35,098 bases of DNA. Source: CAYZPE01 sp964626625 (lineage in GTDB: Bacteria > Patescibacteriota > Minisyncoccia > Phycocordibacterales > CAYZPE01). Location of the stretch: NCBI GenBank assembly GCA_964626625.1, contig CAZVFV010000003.1, forward strand, positions 1 to 35,098, written 5' to 3'. Below are positions 21,816 through 30,082 of this stretch, one piece after another. The notes beneath the pieces are model-generated. The model was not told where the DNA came from, ran no database searches, and saw nothing but the letters and a program-made list of their open reading frames with translations. The translations under genes and the position numbers were made by a program. Numbering within the stretch: position 1 is the stretch's first letter; each line of letters begins with the position of its first letter.

Positions 21816-24198
21816 AAAAGAAAAAACAAAGAAAGACGAAAGTGGAAAGGTACGCGACATTAAACGTCTTGTACTGCTCGACGCTCATGCAATTATTCAT
21901 CGGGCATATCATGCGCTCCCTGACTTTTCTTCAAGTAAGGGCGCTCCAACAGGAGCACTCTATGGTGTTTCAGCAATGCTTTTAAAAATTGTTGCTGATT
22001 TAAAACCAGACTACATTGTTGCTTGTTACGATTTGCCTGGGCCAACATATCGTCATGAAGCATATGAAAACTATAAAGCAGGTAGAAAAAAAGCAGATGA
22101 CGCACTTGTAACACAACTTGAAAGCTCCAAGAATATTTTCACAGCGTTTAATATTCCAATGTATTCTGTCGCTGGTTTTGAGGCTGACGACATACTCGGA
22201 ACAATTGTTGAAATACTTAAGGATGATACTGATGTAGAAATTATTATTGCTTCTGGCGACATGGATACACTCCAATTAGTTTCAGGTAAACAGGTTCAAG
22301 TCTTTACTTTAAAGAAAGGTATTAACGATACGATTTTATATGATGAGAAAGCGGTGAAGGATAGGTTTGGTTTTGGTCCTGAACTTATTCCTGACTATAA
22401 GGGTTTTAGAGGAGATCCTTCGGACAATATTATTGGGGTAAAAGGAATTGGAGAAAAGACAGCAACAATTTTACTTACAACATGTGGCACAGTTGAAGAT
22501 GTATATACAACACTTGAAAAAAGTCGAGAGAAACTAGAGAAGGCTGGTCTTACAAAAAGAATTATCGACTTACTTATTGAAAACAAAGAGGAGGCGCTCT
22601 TTAGTAAAATGCTTGCAACGATTCGTCGCGATGCACCAATTGAATTTAGTTTGCCCCAAAAACCATGGAAGGAAGATTTTAATGCAGAGCCAGTACTGAA
22701 GCTTTTTAAAGAGTTGGAATTCAGAACACTTGGTGAGCGAGTTAGAAATCTTGATGGAAACATAGAGAAAAAAGAAATTGTGATAGAGGATATTGATCCA
22801 AAAGAACTAAAAGAGGCGAGTGTTGCGCTCTGGCTTACTAATTCAAACATTCTCGATCCAGATACAAAAGACATGTTGCAGTTTTCTGATACTGGATCGT
22901 TTAAAGAAGCTCAAACACATATTTTTTCTGAATTACACAAACAAAACCTTGAAAGTGTTTTCAATAATATAGAAAAACCACTTATTCCTGTCTTGGAAGA
23001 TATGGAGAAGTGGGGAATTAAGGTTAATAAGGCTTATTTAGAAAAGTTGTCAAAAACATATCACAAAACAGTTGAGGTTCTCCAAAAAAAGATATGGGAG
23101 CTTGCGGGGATTGAATTTAATATCAGTTCTCCAAAACAGATGGGAGAAATTTTATTTGAGAGACTTCAGTTAAAGATAAAAAATCAAAAAAAGACAGGTA
23201 CTGGTGCAAAATCAACTAAAGAGTCTGAGCTTGAAAAGATAAAGGATATGCATCAGATTGTTCCTGCTGTACTTGAGTATCGGGAACTTACAAAGTTGCT
23301 TTCAACATACATAGACAGTATTCCTAAACTTCTTGATAAAGAGAATCGTCTCCACAGTCATTTTCTGCAAGCGGGAAGTAGTACTGGACGTATGGCATCT
23401 CAAGATCCAAATATTCAAAACATTCCAATTAAAACAGATCTAGGAAGGGCAATTCGAAATGCTTTTATTGCAGAGGAAGAGTTTGAATTGGTAGCGATTG
23501 ATTATTCTCAAATTGAATTACGGGTCGCCGCTATATTGTCTAAAGACAAAAAACTTATTGATATTTTTAAATCTGGAGGTGATATTCATGCATCAGTTGC
23601 AAGTTCGGTATTCAATGTTCCCCAAGATAAGGTTGATCATGAAATGAGAAGGAAGGCTAAGGTTATAAACTTTGGAATTCTCTACGGTATGGGTGTGAAT
23701 GCTCTGAAAGTAAATTTGGACACTTCACGAGAGGAGGCTCAGCAATTTCTGGCAAGTTATTTCAATACCTTTAAAACATTGGCAGATTATTTGCATGAAG
23801 TAAAAATTGAGGCAACAAAAAATGGGTATACAGAAACTTTATTTGGCAGAAAGAGATATTTTGAAGGTCTCAAGTCATCATTGCCGTTTGTGAGAGCTTC
23901 TGCAGAGCGTATGGCTATTAATGCGCCGATTCAAGGAACCGCTGCGGACATAATTAAAATTGCTATGGTTAAGGTCGCTGAGTATGTGAATGCAAAGAAA
24001 ATAGAAAAAAGCGTCAAGATGCTACTTCAAGTTCATGATGAATTAGTTTTTGAGATTAAGAAAGGGGAGGTGGGTGGGGCGGTTAAAGATATAAAGAAAA
24101 TTATGGAATCAGTACTTTCAAATGAACAGTCTTTGGGCGTTCCAATTATTGCCAACGCTAAGGCTGGAAAAAATTGGGGGGAGATGGAAAGTGTTTAG
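21805..24198 (+). CDS. polA: DNA polymerase I, proofreading domain degenerate
   Basis: This 797-residue enzyme has an intact 5'-nuclease domain (DAHAIIHRAYHA, ASGDMDTLQLVSG, GDPSDNIIGVKGIGEKTA) and an intact polymerase domain with motif A DYSQIELRVAA (about 565), motif B RRKAKVINFGILYGMG (about 615) and motif C QVHDELVFEI (about 742). The region between, about residues 315-385, is much shorter than the ~190-residue 3'-5' exonuclease fold and lacks its acidic residues, so proofreading is most likely absent. It fills gaps and removes primers. The gene overlaps tsaE; a holA-like gene follows. Confidence 0.95.
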   Translation: MKDKKEKTKKDESGKVRDIKRLVLLDAHAIIHRAYHALPDFSSSKGAPTGALYGVSAMLLKIVADLKPDYIVACYDLPGPTYRHEAYENYKAGRKKADDALVTQLESSKNIFTAFNIPMYSVAGFEADDILGTIVEILKDDTDVEIIIASGDMDTLQLVSGKQVQVFTLKKGINDTILYDEKAVKDRFGFGPELIPDYKGFRGDPSDNIIGVKGIGEKTATILLTTCGTVEDVYTTLEKSREKLEKAGLTKRIIDLLIENKEEALFSKMLATIRRDAPIEFSLPQKPWKEDFNAEPVLKLFKELEFRTLGERVRNLDGNIEKKEIVIEDIDPKELKEASVALWLTNSNILDPDTKDMLQFSDTGSFKEAQTHIFSELHKQNLESVFNNIEKPLIPVLEDMEKWGIKVNKAYLEKLSKTYHKTVEVLQKKIWELAGIEFNISSPKQMGEILFERLQLKIKNQKKTGTGAKSTKESELEKIKDMHQIVPAVLEYRELTKLLSTYIDSIPKLLDKENRLHSHFLQAGSSTGRMASQDPNIQNIPIKTDLGRAIRNAFIAEEEFELVAIDYSQIELRVAAILSKDKKLIDIFKSGGDIHASVASSVFNVPQDKVDHEMRRKAKVINFGILYGMGVNALKVNLDTSREEAQQFLASYFNTFKTLADYLHEVKIEATKNGYTETLFGRKRYFEGLKSSLPFVRASAERMAINAPIQGTAADIIKIAMVKVAEYVNAKKIEKSVKMLLQVHDELVFEIKKGEVGGAVKDIKKIMESVLSNEQSLGVPIIANAKAGKNWGEMESV

Positions 24199-24244
24199 CT
24201 TGTAACGTGTAATATTGTGTTACATGTTATACGATACATGGTAT

Positions 24245-24952
24245 ATGTTGTATCTTTTTCACGGAAATAATACAGTAAAAACTCACGACAAAGCATATAG
24301 CTTGGCGCAAAATTTACTTGCTAAAAAACCTGACGCTTCAATCTTTACCTTAAATACTGAAGGTTGGCATAAAGATCGTTTAGTTGAGTTATTGCAAAGC
24401 CAAGGTTTGTTTATGGGTAACTATATTGTATGTGTTGATATTCGGGCATTTAGTGCTGATGACCTTGCGACTGTTGTAGATTTTGCAAAAGATATGAAAA
24501 ATTCATCGCATGTATTTATTATTCTAAGTACCTCTGTATCAAAAAAAACACTTCAAGCTTTTGAAAGACATGCTGATAAAATTCAAGAATATTCAGATGT
24601 TGCAAGAGAAGATAAAAGAGATTTTCGTTTAACTGACACTCTAGTTCTAAAGGATAAGAAAAAACTTTGGACTCTGTATCGGGAAGCTTTGGCCTTAGGA
24701 AAAGAGATAGAAGAAATTCACGGGCTTTTGTATTGGCAGGTTAAAAATATGCTTTTGGTGAGTAAATCAAAAAATCCAGAAGAAGCAGGTTTAAAACCTT
24801 TTGTTTTTTCTAAAACAAAACAAGCTCTACAAAAATATAAAATAGAAGAGATTGAAAATCTCTCATTTAATATGGTCCGTGTATATCACGAAGCAAGACA
24901 AGGTAGGGTTGATTTTGAAGTAGGACTAGAAAGGGTGTTACTGTCTTTGTAG
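24245..24952 (+). CDS. holA: DNA polymerase III delta subunit-like protein
   Basis: A 235-residue protein. The beginning (MLYLFHGNNTVKTHDKA) matches the LYGED-type opening of the delta clamp-loader subunit, and the C-terminus (KPFVFSKTKQALQKY, FNMVRVYHEARQGRVDFEV, LERVLLSL) follows the delta domain III pattern exactly. It is short compared with E. coli HolA (~340 residues), missing part of the middle. It should open the beta clamp within the gamma/tau complex. ATG 24245 is chosen; ATG 24224 and TTG 24215 add residues that read like the surrounding AT-rich spacer. Confidence 0.72.
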   Translation: MLYLFHGNNTVKTHDKAYSLAQNLLAKKPDASIFTLNTEGWHKDRLVELLQSQGLFMGNYIVCVDIRAFSADDLATVVDFAKDMKNSSHVFIILSTSVSKKTLQAFERHADKIQEYSDVAREDKRDFRLTDTLVLKDKKKLWTLYREALALGKEIEEIHGLLYWQVKNMLLVSKSKNPEEAGLKPFVFSKTKQALQKYKIEEIENLSFNMVRVYHEARQGRVDFEVGLERVLLSL

Positions 24953-25019
24953 ATAAGAATAGACTTTTTGTATTTTTCTGTTATATTTTTCTTACAACCC
25001 TTTGTGGTTTTTTGAATAT

Positions 25020-25092
25020 CCGCCTATAGCTCAGCTGGTAGAGCAGCTCCCTTTTAAGGAGAAGGTCCTAGGTTCGATTCCTAGTGGGCGGA
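25020..25092 (+). tRNA. tRNA-Lys(UUU)
   Basis: A 73-nt cloverleaf with acceptor CCGCCTA pairing with TGGGCGG, D stem GCTC/GAGC, anticodon loop CTTTTAA (anticodon TTT at 25053-25055), T arm CTAGG-TTCGATT-CCTAG and discriminator A. The 27-43 pair is a G-A mismatch. CCA is not encoded. Confidence 0.95.
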
Positions 25093-25133
25093 CAAGTGTT
25101 AAGAAAATCCAAATTATTTTGGATTCTGTATCT

Positions 25134-25604
25134 ATGAAAAATTCAGAAATTTTTTTAATTCTCCACAATATCCGAAGTGTCCATAATGTGGGTTCTTTAT
25201 TTCGAACCGCTGATGCTGTGGGTGTACATAAAATATTCCTAACAGGGTATACTCCAACACCACTCGATCGTTTTGAGCGTCCTCGCAAGGATTTTATAAA
25301 AGTTTCCTTGGGCGCCGAAAAGGAAGTTTTATGGGAAAAGGTAAGTAATGTGAAATTACTCATTGAGCGTCTTAAAAAAGAAGGTGTTTTTGTATCTGCT
25401 GTTGAGCAAGATACTAAGTCTGTTAATTTTAAGAATGCGGATAAAAAATCCCCACGAGCCTTACTTCTTGGAAATGAAGTAGAGGGTATTTCAAGAGATA
25501 TTTTAGATATTTGTGATGAGATTATTGAAATACCTATGAAGGGGACAAAGGAGTCTCTCAATGTGTCGGTTGCAGGAGGAATTGCTCTTTTTAGTATTAC
25601 CTAA
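25134..25604 (+). CDS. TrmH/SpoU family RNA 2'-O-methyltransferase
   Basis: A 156-residue methyltransferase of the SPOUT superfamily. The three SpoU motifs are present: HNIRSVHNVGSLFRTADAVG near the N-terminus, RALLLGNEVEGIS in the middle and IPMKGTKESLNVSVAGGIAL at the C-terminus. It uses S-adenosylmethionine to methylate a ribose in tRNA or rRNA; the target cannot be read from sequence. The open frame continues upstream through the tRNA-Lys gene, which is not coding. ATG 25134 is the first start after the tRNA. Its 3' end overlaps the convergent gene by eight bases. Confidence 0.9.
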   Translation: MKNSEIFLILHNIRSVHNVGSLFRTADAVGVHKIFLTGYTPTPLDRFERPRKDFIKVSLGAEKEVLWEKVSNVKLLIERLKKEGVFVSAVEQDTKSVNFKNADKKSPRALLLGNEVEGISRDILDICDEIIEIPMKGTKESLNVSVAGGIALFSIT

Positions 25605-26535
25605 AAGTAACTAAAGCGACTGTTTTTCCTAGGTTATCAAGAAGTACTATAGTTTCACGTTTTTGTTTCCAAAGTGATTCATCTCTACCAAGATAAACTC
25701 GCCATTCTTTTTTATAAAAATCAGCATCATTTTTGTGGGTATTAATACAGGAGCTGTATGTCATTTTTTCTAAAATAAAATTCCGACATTCAAACGTAAA
25801 ATTAGATGGAAGAGAATTTACTTCCGTGCGACATTTTGGAAATCTATCAATAAAATCAAAACAAGAATCATTAACAGGACTTGTTGGTATTTTATTTACT
25901 TCGTCTCGTGCAAGGGGGCACTCTTGTCGAATTGAAGGTGTAAATGAAAGAAATTGTGAGTGATAGCCCGAACACGCATTAACCTTGAAGCTTATTCCCA
26001 TCGGTGATCTTCCTGTTGAAATATAGGCTTTGTCGTTTGGGTTAAGGTAGATGTCACTTTCAGGATTTTGTGACTGAGGAAAAAATAGATACACACCTTG
26101 TTTAATTGAGACATTTTTGTTTGTGGAAAGGCTTTTTAGTTGCCAGCCAGTTATGTTTATAGGTTCTTTGTTTTTTGAAGAGGCTTCTAGGGTTATGTAT
26201 TCTTTTATAGGGTCGCTCGATGCTCTTCCAGAAATTCTCATTGAAATACTTCCTTTATAAGTTGAGGCATTTTGATTTTCTTCTAGTTTTGTAATCTCTT
26301 TTGCTATTTCTTCAACACTCCGTTCAATTTTTTTTATTTCTTGAGCAATAGTTTTTTCAGTTACTGGTTTATTTGTGGTTGGATTTCTGTTTACAGAACT
26401 ACCGTTTGCAGAGCTTCCACTTGAAAAAACAGGAACTTTATTTTGTGTTCCGGAGCTTTTTGCTCCACCAGAAAGAAGTGCAGCAATGCCAATGCCGATA
26501 AAAAATACCACAAATAATACGTCATTACCTTTCAT
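25597..26535 (-). CDS. lamin-tail-domain-like envelope protein
   Basis: A 312-residue protein anchored by one N-terminal helix (DVLFVVFFIGIGIAALLS). A Ser/Asn/Pro-rich linker and a short coiled coil follow (KTIAQEIKKIERSVEEIAKE). The region from about 95 to 200 resembles a lamin-tail (LTD) fold (EYITLEASSKNKEPINITGW, ISTGRSPMGISF). A Cys-containing C-terminal part ends RETIVLLDNLGKTVALVTF, also an LTD-like strand pattern. LTD proteins on CPR surfaces have no defined role. It is convergent with the methyltransferase gene. Confidence 0.65.
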   Translation of the reverse strand: MKGNDVLFVVFFIGIGIAALLSGGAKSSGTQNKVPVFSSGSSANGSSVNRNPTTNKPVTEKTIAQEIKKIERSVEEIAKEITKLEENQNASTYKGSISMRISGRASSDPIKEYITLEASSKNKEPINITGWQLKSLSTNKNVSIKQGVYLFFPQSQNPESDIYLNPNDKAYISTGRSPMGISFKVNACSGYHSQFLSFTPSIRQECPLARDEVNKIPTSPVNDSCFDFIDRFPKCRTEVNSLPSNFTFECRNFILEKMTYSSCINTHKNDADFYKKEWRVYLGRDESLWKQKRETIVLLDNLGKTVALVTFR

Positions 26536-26566
26536 TTTTTTGGTCTGTTTATTAATTTACTACCTA

Positions 26567-27574
26567 CTATTTACTAAATAACTCTTGGTGTATGTCGCAA
26601 AAGTGAGCGCTACGTCCTCCTACAATAATCCTTTTCATAATACCACCACAGCCTTTTTTAAGGCAGGGAACATTTTTTCTTTGATAAGCCATATGTTTCC
26701 CGTGGAATTTTCCAGGGTTTCCAGATGGATCTCTATAGTCTGAAGTAGAGTCTCCACCTAAACGTATTCCTTTAGAGAGTGTGTGTTTCAGTGCCTTAAA
26801 CAAAGGTCGGATCTTTGTTAGGGGAATATTTTTTACTTTTTCAGTTGGGTGGACCCCTCCACGCCATAGTATTTCATCAGAATAAATATTTCCAATACCA
26901 GAAATGATAGTTTGATCCATAAGAACTTGTTTAATTTTTCCTTCGGGTTTTAAGAAAAGTCTTTCGGAGAATTTTTTAAAAGTAAAAGTTTTTTCTAATG
27001 GTTCAGGACCGAGTGTGTGTAGGTGTTTTGTTTCCATAATACCCTCGGTGTTTTCAAGAGTAACTTTTGCAAATTTACGAACGTCAGACAGGGCTAGGTG
27101 TGTGCCGATGTGCCCAAGTTTTGCTTTCGGATTAGAAAAAGAAAAAACCAAATGAACGAAGCGATTAAAAGGATCCCAGAGAGGGGAGTTTTCTTTTTCG
27201 TTTGGAATCCATATTTCATTTTTCCATTTCTTGTTAATTCCACTATTGGAAATTGCATCTACTTTTTGGTACTGACCAAAAAGTAGATGTCCTGTCATCT
27301 TCATGTGAATTAAAATAGTCTTTTTACTTTGCCCAAGCTTTGCTTTCGGGTTTCTAAGATTGATTAAAATATTTTTTGCTCGGCGAGTGACGGATATGAT
27401 TTTTGCACCAGCCACATCTTTTTTAAATAATTCAAAATATTTTTCATTTTTTATCTGTGGTTTTCCTTTATAAACAGGGGAGAAGTAATCTGTCCACACA
27501 TCAGAAATAACAAGCCCAGAGATGAGCCTGTTTAAGTGAGTTACTGTGGTGTGTACTTCAGGTAGTTCTGGCAA
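26567..27574 (-). CDS. mutM: formamidopyrimidine-DNA glycosylase MutM, TTG start
   Basis: A 335-residue base-excision repair enzyme removing 8-oxoguanine and FaPy. Read from TTG 27574 it begins M-PELPEVHTT, giving the N-terminal Pro2 nucleophile and Glu3 that the reaction needs; an ATG at 27610 would bury the proline and inactivate the enzyme. The central Lys is in ILIHMKMTGHL, the helix-two-turn-helix around QVLMDQTIISGIGNIYSDE, and the zinc finger at the C-terminus reads C-x4-CGG...GGRSAHFC-x2-H, with His as fourth ligand in place of Cys. The length exceeds E. coli MutM (269) because of several inserts. Confidence 0.92.
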   Translation of the reverse strand: MPELPEVHTTVTHLNRLISGLVISDVWTDYFSPVYKGKPQIKNEKYFELFKKDVAGAKIISVTRRAKNILINLRNPKAKLGQSKKTILIHMKMTGHLLFGQYQKVDAISNSGINKKWKNEIWIPNEKENSPLWDPFNRFVHLVFSFSNPKAKLGHIGTHLALSDVRKFAKVTLENTEGIMETKHLHTLGPEPLEKTFTFKKFSERLFLKPEGKIKQVLMDQTIISGIGNIYSDEILWRGGVHPTEKVKNIPLTKIRPLFKALKHTLSKGIRLGGDSTSDYRDPSGNPGKFHGKHMAYQRKNVPCLKKGCGGIMKRIIVGGRSAHFCDIHQELFSK

Positions 27575-27822
27575 ATTAGCTTTTAGCTGAGAGCTGTTAG
27601 CTTCTAGCAAATTAAAAATAATATTTGAACAATACTACCTTTAACTATAAAATTCTAGGTTTTTTAAAAAGAAAAAAGTAATGAGCTTAGTATTAAAAAA
27701 TTTTTATTTTAAATGAATTACCTAAGAACTCTACTTATATAGAGGAAATGATAGGTATGCAACCTGTGATTCTTAGTGGAAATATAAATAAAATTAAGAA
27801 ATAGTTATAAATAACAAATTTG
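27575..27822. other. gene-free spacer upstream of mutM
   Basis: About 250 AT-rich bases. The part adjoining mutM carries the AGCTAACAGCT-type spacer. CTAAGAA/TTCTTAG inverted arms flank a central block near 27720-27775. An 18-base palindrome AATAACAAATTTGTTATT (27810-27827) includes the stop codon of the Mur ligase and may act as a weak stem-loop. No gene is seen. Confidence 0.4.
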
Positions 27823-29103
27823 TTATTGGATATTTGTAATATTCCGCAGCTCCTCTAGAGCCACTGTCGCATCATCCCATGGAGTCTTGTTTCCGCTTGC
27901 TCCCATAATATATGGATCAGTTCCTTTGCCGGTAATAAGTACTGCAATTTTTTTATCAGGATGTTCTATTTTTATTTTTAAAGCTCGTTTAAAAGCTGTT
28001 TTAATTGCTTCACGTCTATCGAGAATTACTTCAGGTATATTTTTTTGAAAACCCTTTACCATATCAGCAATAATTTTTTTAGGATCTTCATCGTATGGAT
28101 CTTCGTTTGTAAGTACTACATGCGCACAGTAAGTATCGGCTGTTCGAGCCATACCAGGTCTTTTCCATACATCTCGTCCTCCGCCAGTATTTCCCAAAAC
28201 TCCTACTAATAATTTTCCTTTAAATGATTTATAGAGTTGTTCAAGTGAATCAATGGTGTGAGCGTAATCAATCACAACCTCAAAAGGATCTTTTGCTATA
28301 ACATGACGTCTTCCGGGTATTTCAATGAAGTTTTCAAGAGCTGTTTTAATAGTTGCCATTGAAACGTCTTGTGTTTGAGCAAAAGCAATTCCTGCGAGCA
28401 TGTTATAAAGATTAAATTCTCCATGAAGTCTCGATTGGATTGCTGTGTTGTTTATACTAAACAAAATACCAGTTTCGCGTTCTTGGTAAGGTATTGCATC
28501 TTCTTTTGAAAAAATATATTTCTCTCGTACTTTTATAGAGAGAAATTTTCGAGACTCTTCATTGTCTCCATTTACAATAAAAACCTTCCTTTTTTTATTT
28601 GATTTTTCAAGGCTTTTAGCAATTTGGAATTTTGCTTGTATGTAGTTTTTGTATGATCCATGAGACTCAATATGCTCAGGTGAGATGTTGGTTAGGATGA
28701 GGGCGTCGAGGGCGATAAACTTATGTCTAAACTGCTTTACTCCCTCAGAGGTCATTTCGAGTACGATCCAGTCACATTTTTGTTTAACAGCTTTTCGTAT
28801 AAATTTTTGTAGGAAAAAACGACCAGGCATGGTCATTTTGTACATATTACGAACTGATTCGTCACCAATTTTAAATCGGAGTGTTCCAGCTAGTGCGGTT
28901 TTTAAACCTGCTTCTTCCAGAATCGAATTAACAATTTCTGCTGTACTTGTTTTGCCTTTGGTTCCAGTTATTGCAATTATTTTTATTTCTCGCGAAGGAA
29001 ACCTGTACACAAGAGCACTTATAAAAGCGAGTGCATAGTGATATCTCGGTTTTAAAGCCTTTTGTAGTTTTTCAGGGAGTATTTTTTTAAAAAGTGAGAT
29101 CAT
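27823..29103 (-). CDS. Mur ligase (MurE-like), no N-terminal domain
   Basis: An ATP-dependent Mur ligase of 426 residues, closest to MurE. The P-loop TGTKGKTS is at 46-53, followed by an EMTSEGVKQFR segment equivalent to EVSSHAL, LILTNISPEHIESHGSYKNY, the DYAHTIDSL block and a C-terminal GKGTDPYI. The N-terminal UDP-MurNAc-binding domain (about 90 residues in MurE) is missing; a hydrophobic segment (YALAFISALVYRF) precedes the P-loop. It presumably adds an amino acid to a peptidoglycan precursor, but substrate choice is uncertain. It begins five bases after ruvA ends, so the two are cotranscribed. Confidence 0.85.
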   Translation of the reverse strand: MISLFKKILPEKLQKALKPRYHYALAFISALVYRFPSREIKIIAITGTKGKTSTAEIVNSILEEAGLKTALAGTLRFKIGDESVRNMYKMTMPGRFFLQKFIRKAVKQKCDWIVLEMTSEGVKQFRHKFIALDALILTNISPEHIESHGSYKNYIQAKFQIAKSLEKSNKKRKVFIVNGDNEESRKFLSIKVREKYIFSKEDAIPYQERETGILFSINNTAIQSRLHGEFNLYNMLAGIAFAQTQDVSMATIKTALENFIEIPGRRHVIAKDPFEVVIDYAHTIDSLEQLYKSFKGKLLVGVLGNTGGGRDVWKRPGMARTADTYCAHVVLTNEDPYDEDPKKIIADMVKGFQKNIPEVILDRREAIKTAFKRALKIKIEHPDKKIAVLITGKGTDPYIMGASGNKTPWDDATVALEELRNITNIQ

Positions 29104-29107
29104 ATTA

Positions 29108-29677
29108 TTATTTTCCTCCACCCAAGAACTTAAGTGCATACTTAATCTTTTCGGCTGTTCCAGAAATAGTTTTCGGTATTGCGTCCAGTGCCTCTTTTAC
29201 GTCTTTGTGAGAATAGCCAAGCGACTTAAGTGCCTCAAGCGTTTCAACTTCATCTTTAAGATTACTTCCTTTGTACTCTTTTTCTTTAAACTTGTCACGA
29301 AGCTCGAGAACTATTTTTTGGGCAGTTTTTTTACCAATACCTGATACTTGCACCAAGTGAGAGATTTCACCCGAAGACGCTGCTTCTATGAGACTTTCAA
29401 GAGTTGCTGTATTAAGTATGCCAAGAGCTGTTTTTGGTCCTATGCCTGAGATAGAAATAAGAAGTTCAAAAAAATCTAACTCTTCTCGGTTTTTAAAGCC
29501 AAAAAGGTCATTCGCGTCTTCTCGAATTGCATTGTATGTCCAAAGTGAGAGGGTAGAATCTTTCTTGCTTAAGAGGGTATTGTTTAAAACAAACACTTTG
29601 TAACCAATACCGTTATTTTTCAAGATTATATGTCTGTCTCCTTCATGAATCATTATCCCTTCTATAAAAGCGATCAT
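29108..29677 (-). CDS. ruvA: Holliday junction DNA-binding protein RuvA
   Basis: This 189-residue protein has the OB-fold N-terminus (MIAFIEGIMIHEGDRHIIL), two helix-hairpin-helix motifs (ISGIGPKTALGIL and VSGIGKKTAQKIV) and a C-terminal RuvB-binding domain (EALKSLGYSHKDVKEAL). Length and order are typical. It tetramerises on four-way junctions and recruits RuvB. Here it is separated from ruvC/ruvB and paired with a Mur ligase. TATACT, six bases before the ATG, gives a leaderless geometry. Confidence 0.95.
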   Translation of the reverse strand: MIAFIEGIMIHEGDRHIILKNNGIGYKVFVLNNTLLSKKDSTLSLWTYNAIREDANDLFGFKNREELDFFELLISISGIGPKTALGILNTATLESLIEAASSGEISHLVQVSGIGKKTAQKIVLELRDKFKEKEYKGSNLKDEVETLEALKSLGYSHKDVKEALDAIPKTISGTAEKIKYALKFLGGGK

Positions 29678-29683
29678 GGTGTA

Positions 29684-29689
29684 AGTATA
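29684..29689 (-). promoter_or_regulatory. -10 box of ruvA
   Basis: On the minus strand TATACT, then six bases, then the ruvA ATG at 29677. It is divergent from the rpsT promoter 50 bases away. Confidence 0.45.
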
Positions 29690-29714
29690 CCGTTAAGCAG
29701 CGTCTCTAAACAGG

Positions 29715-29743
29715 TTGTCTTTTTAAAAAGCTTGTGTTAGGAT
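29715..29743 (+). promoter_or_regulatory. rpsT promoter, leaderless
   Basis: TTGTCT (29715-29720), 17-base spacer, TAGGAT (29738-29743) with a TGT extension. Only seven bases separate the -10 from the ATG, so the mRNA should begin at the A of the start codon. Confidence 0.7.
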
Positions 29744-29750
29744 ATCGCCC

Positions 29751-30014
29751 ATGCCGATCACAACATCTGCAAAAAAAGCTCTTAGGTCAAGTGCGCGCAA
29801 GCGTGTATATAATCTTGCTCGAAAAGACAATGTAACAAATGCTTTAAAGCAGTTTAAAAAACTCATTGCTGAGAAGAATAAAGAAGAGGCAAAAAAAGCC
29901 CTCTCTTTGGTTTATAAAGCTTTAGATAAAGCTTCAAAATCTGGACTTCTAAAGAAAAATACAGTTTCAAGAAAGAAGTCTAGACTCGCTCTTTCTCTGA
30001 AACGTCTCGCATAA
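29751..30014 (+). CDS. rpsT: 30S ribosomal protein S20
   Basis: This basic, helical protein of 87 residues has the S20 pattern: MPITTSAKKALRSSARKR at the start, a central helix NALKQFKKLIAEKN and a C-terminal GLLKKNTVSRKKSRLALSL. It binds 16S rRNA early in 30S assembly. It is a single-gene unit with a well-formed promoter immediately before the ATG and an intrinsic terminator right after the stop. In E. coli rpsT is translationally autoregulated through its leader; here there is no leader, so that control cannot operate in the same way. Confidence 0.95.
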   Translation: MPITTSAKKALRSSARKRVYNLARKDNVTNALKQFKKLIAEKNKEEAKKALSLVYKALDKASKSGLLKKNTVSRKKSRLALSLKRLA

Positions 30015-30046
30015 AAAATCCACCAAAACTTTGGTGGATTTTTTAA
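30013..30046. terminator. intrinsic terminator of rpsT
   Basis: A-tract, ATCCACCAAA, two-base centre, TTTGGTGGAT, then six T (to 30044). It is near-symmetric and so could act in both directions. Confidence 0.9.
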
Positions 30047-30082
30047 TAGGATAAAACTCTGACATGATAGTATGATGAATAT

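Noticed and set aside
24215..24244. upstream TTG/ATG starts for the holA-like gene
   Set aside because: The added residues are Tyr/Met-rich translation of an AT-rich spacer; homology to delta begins at LYLFHG.
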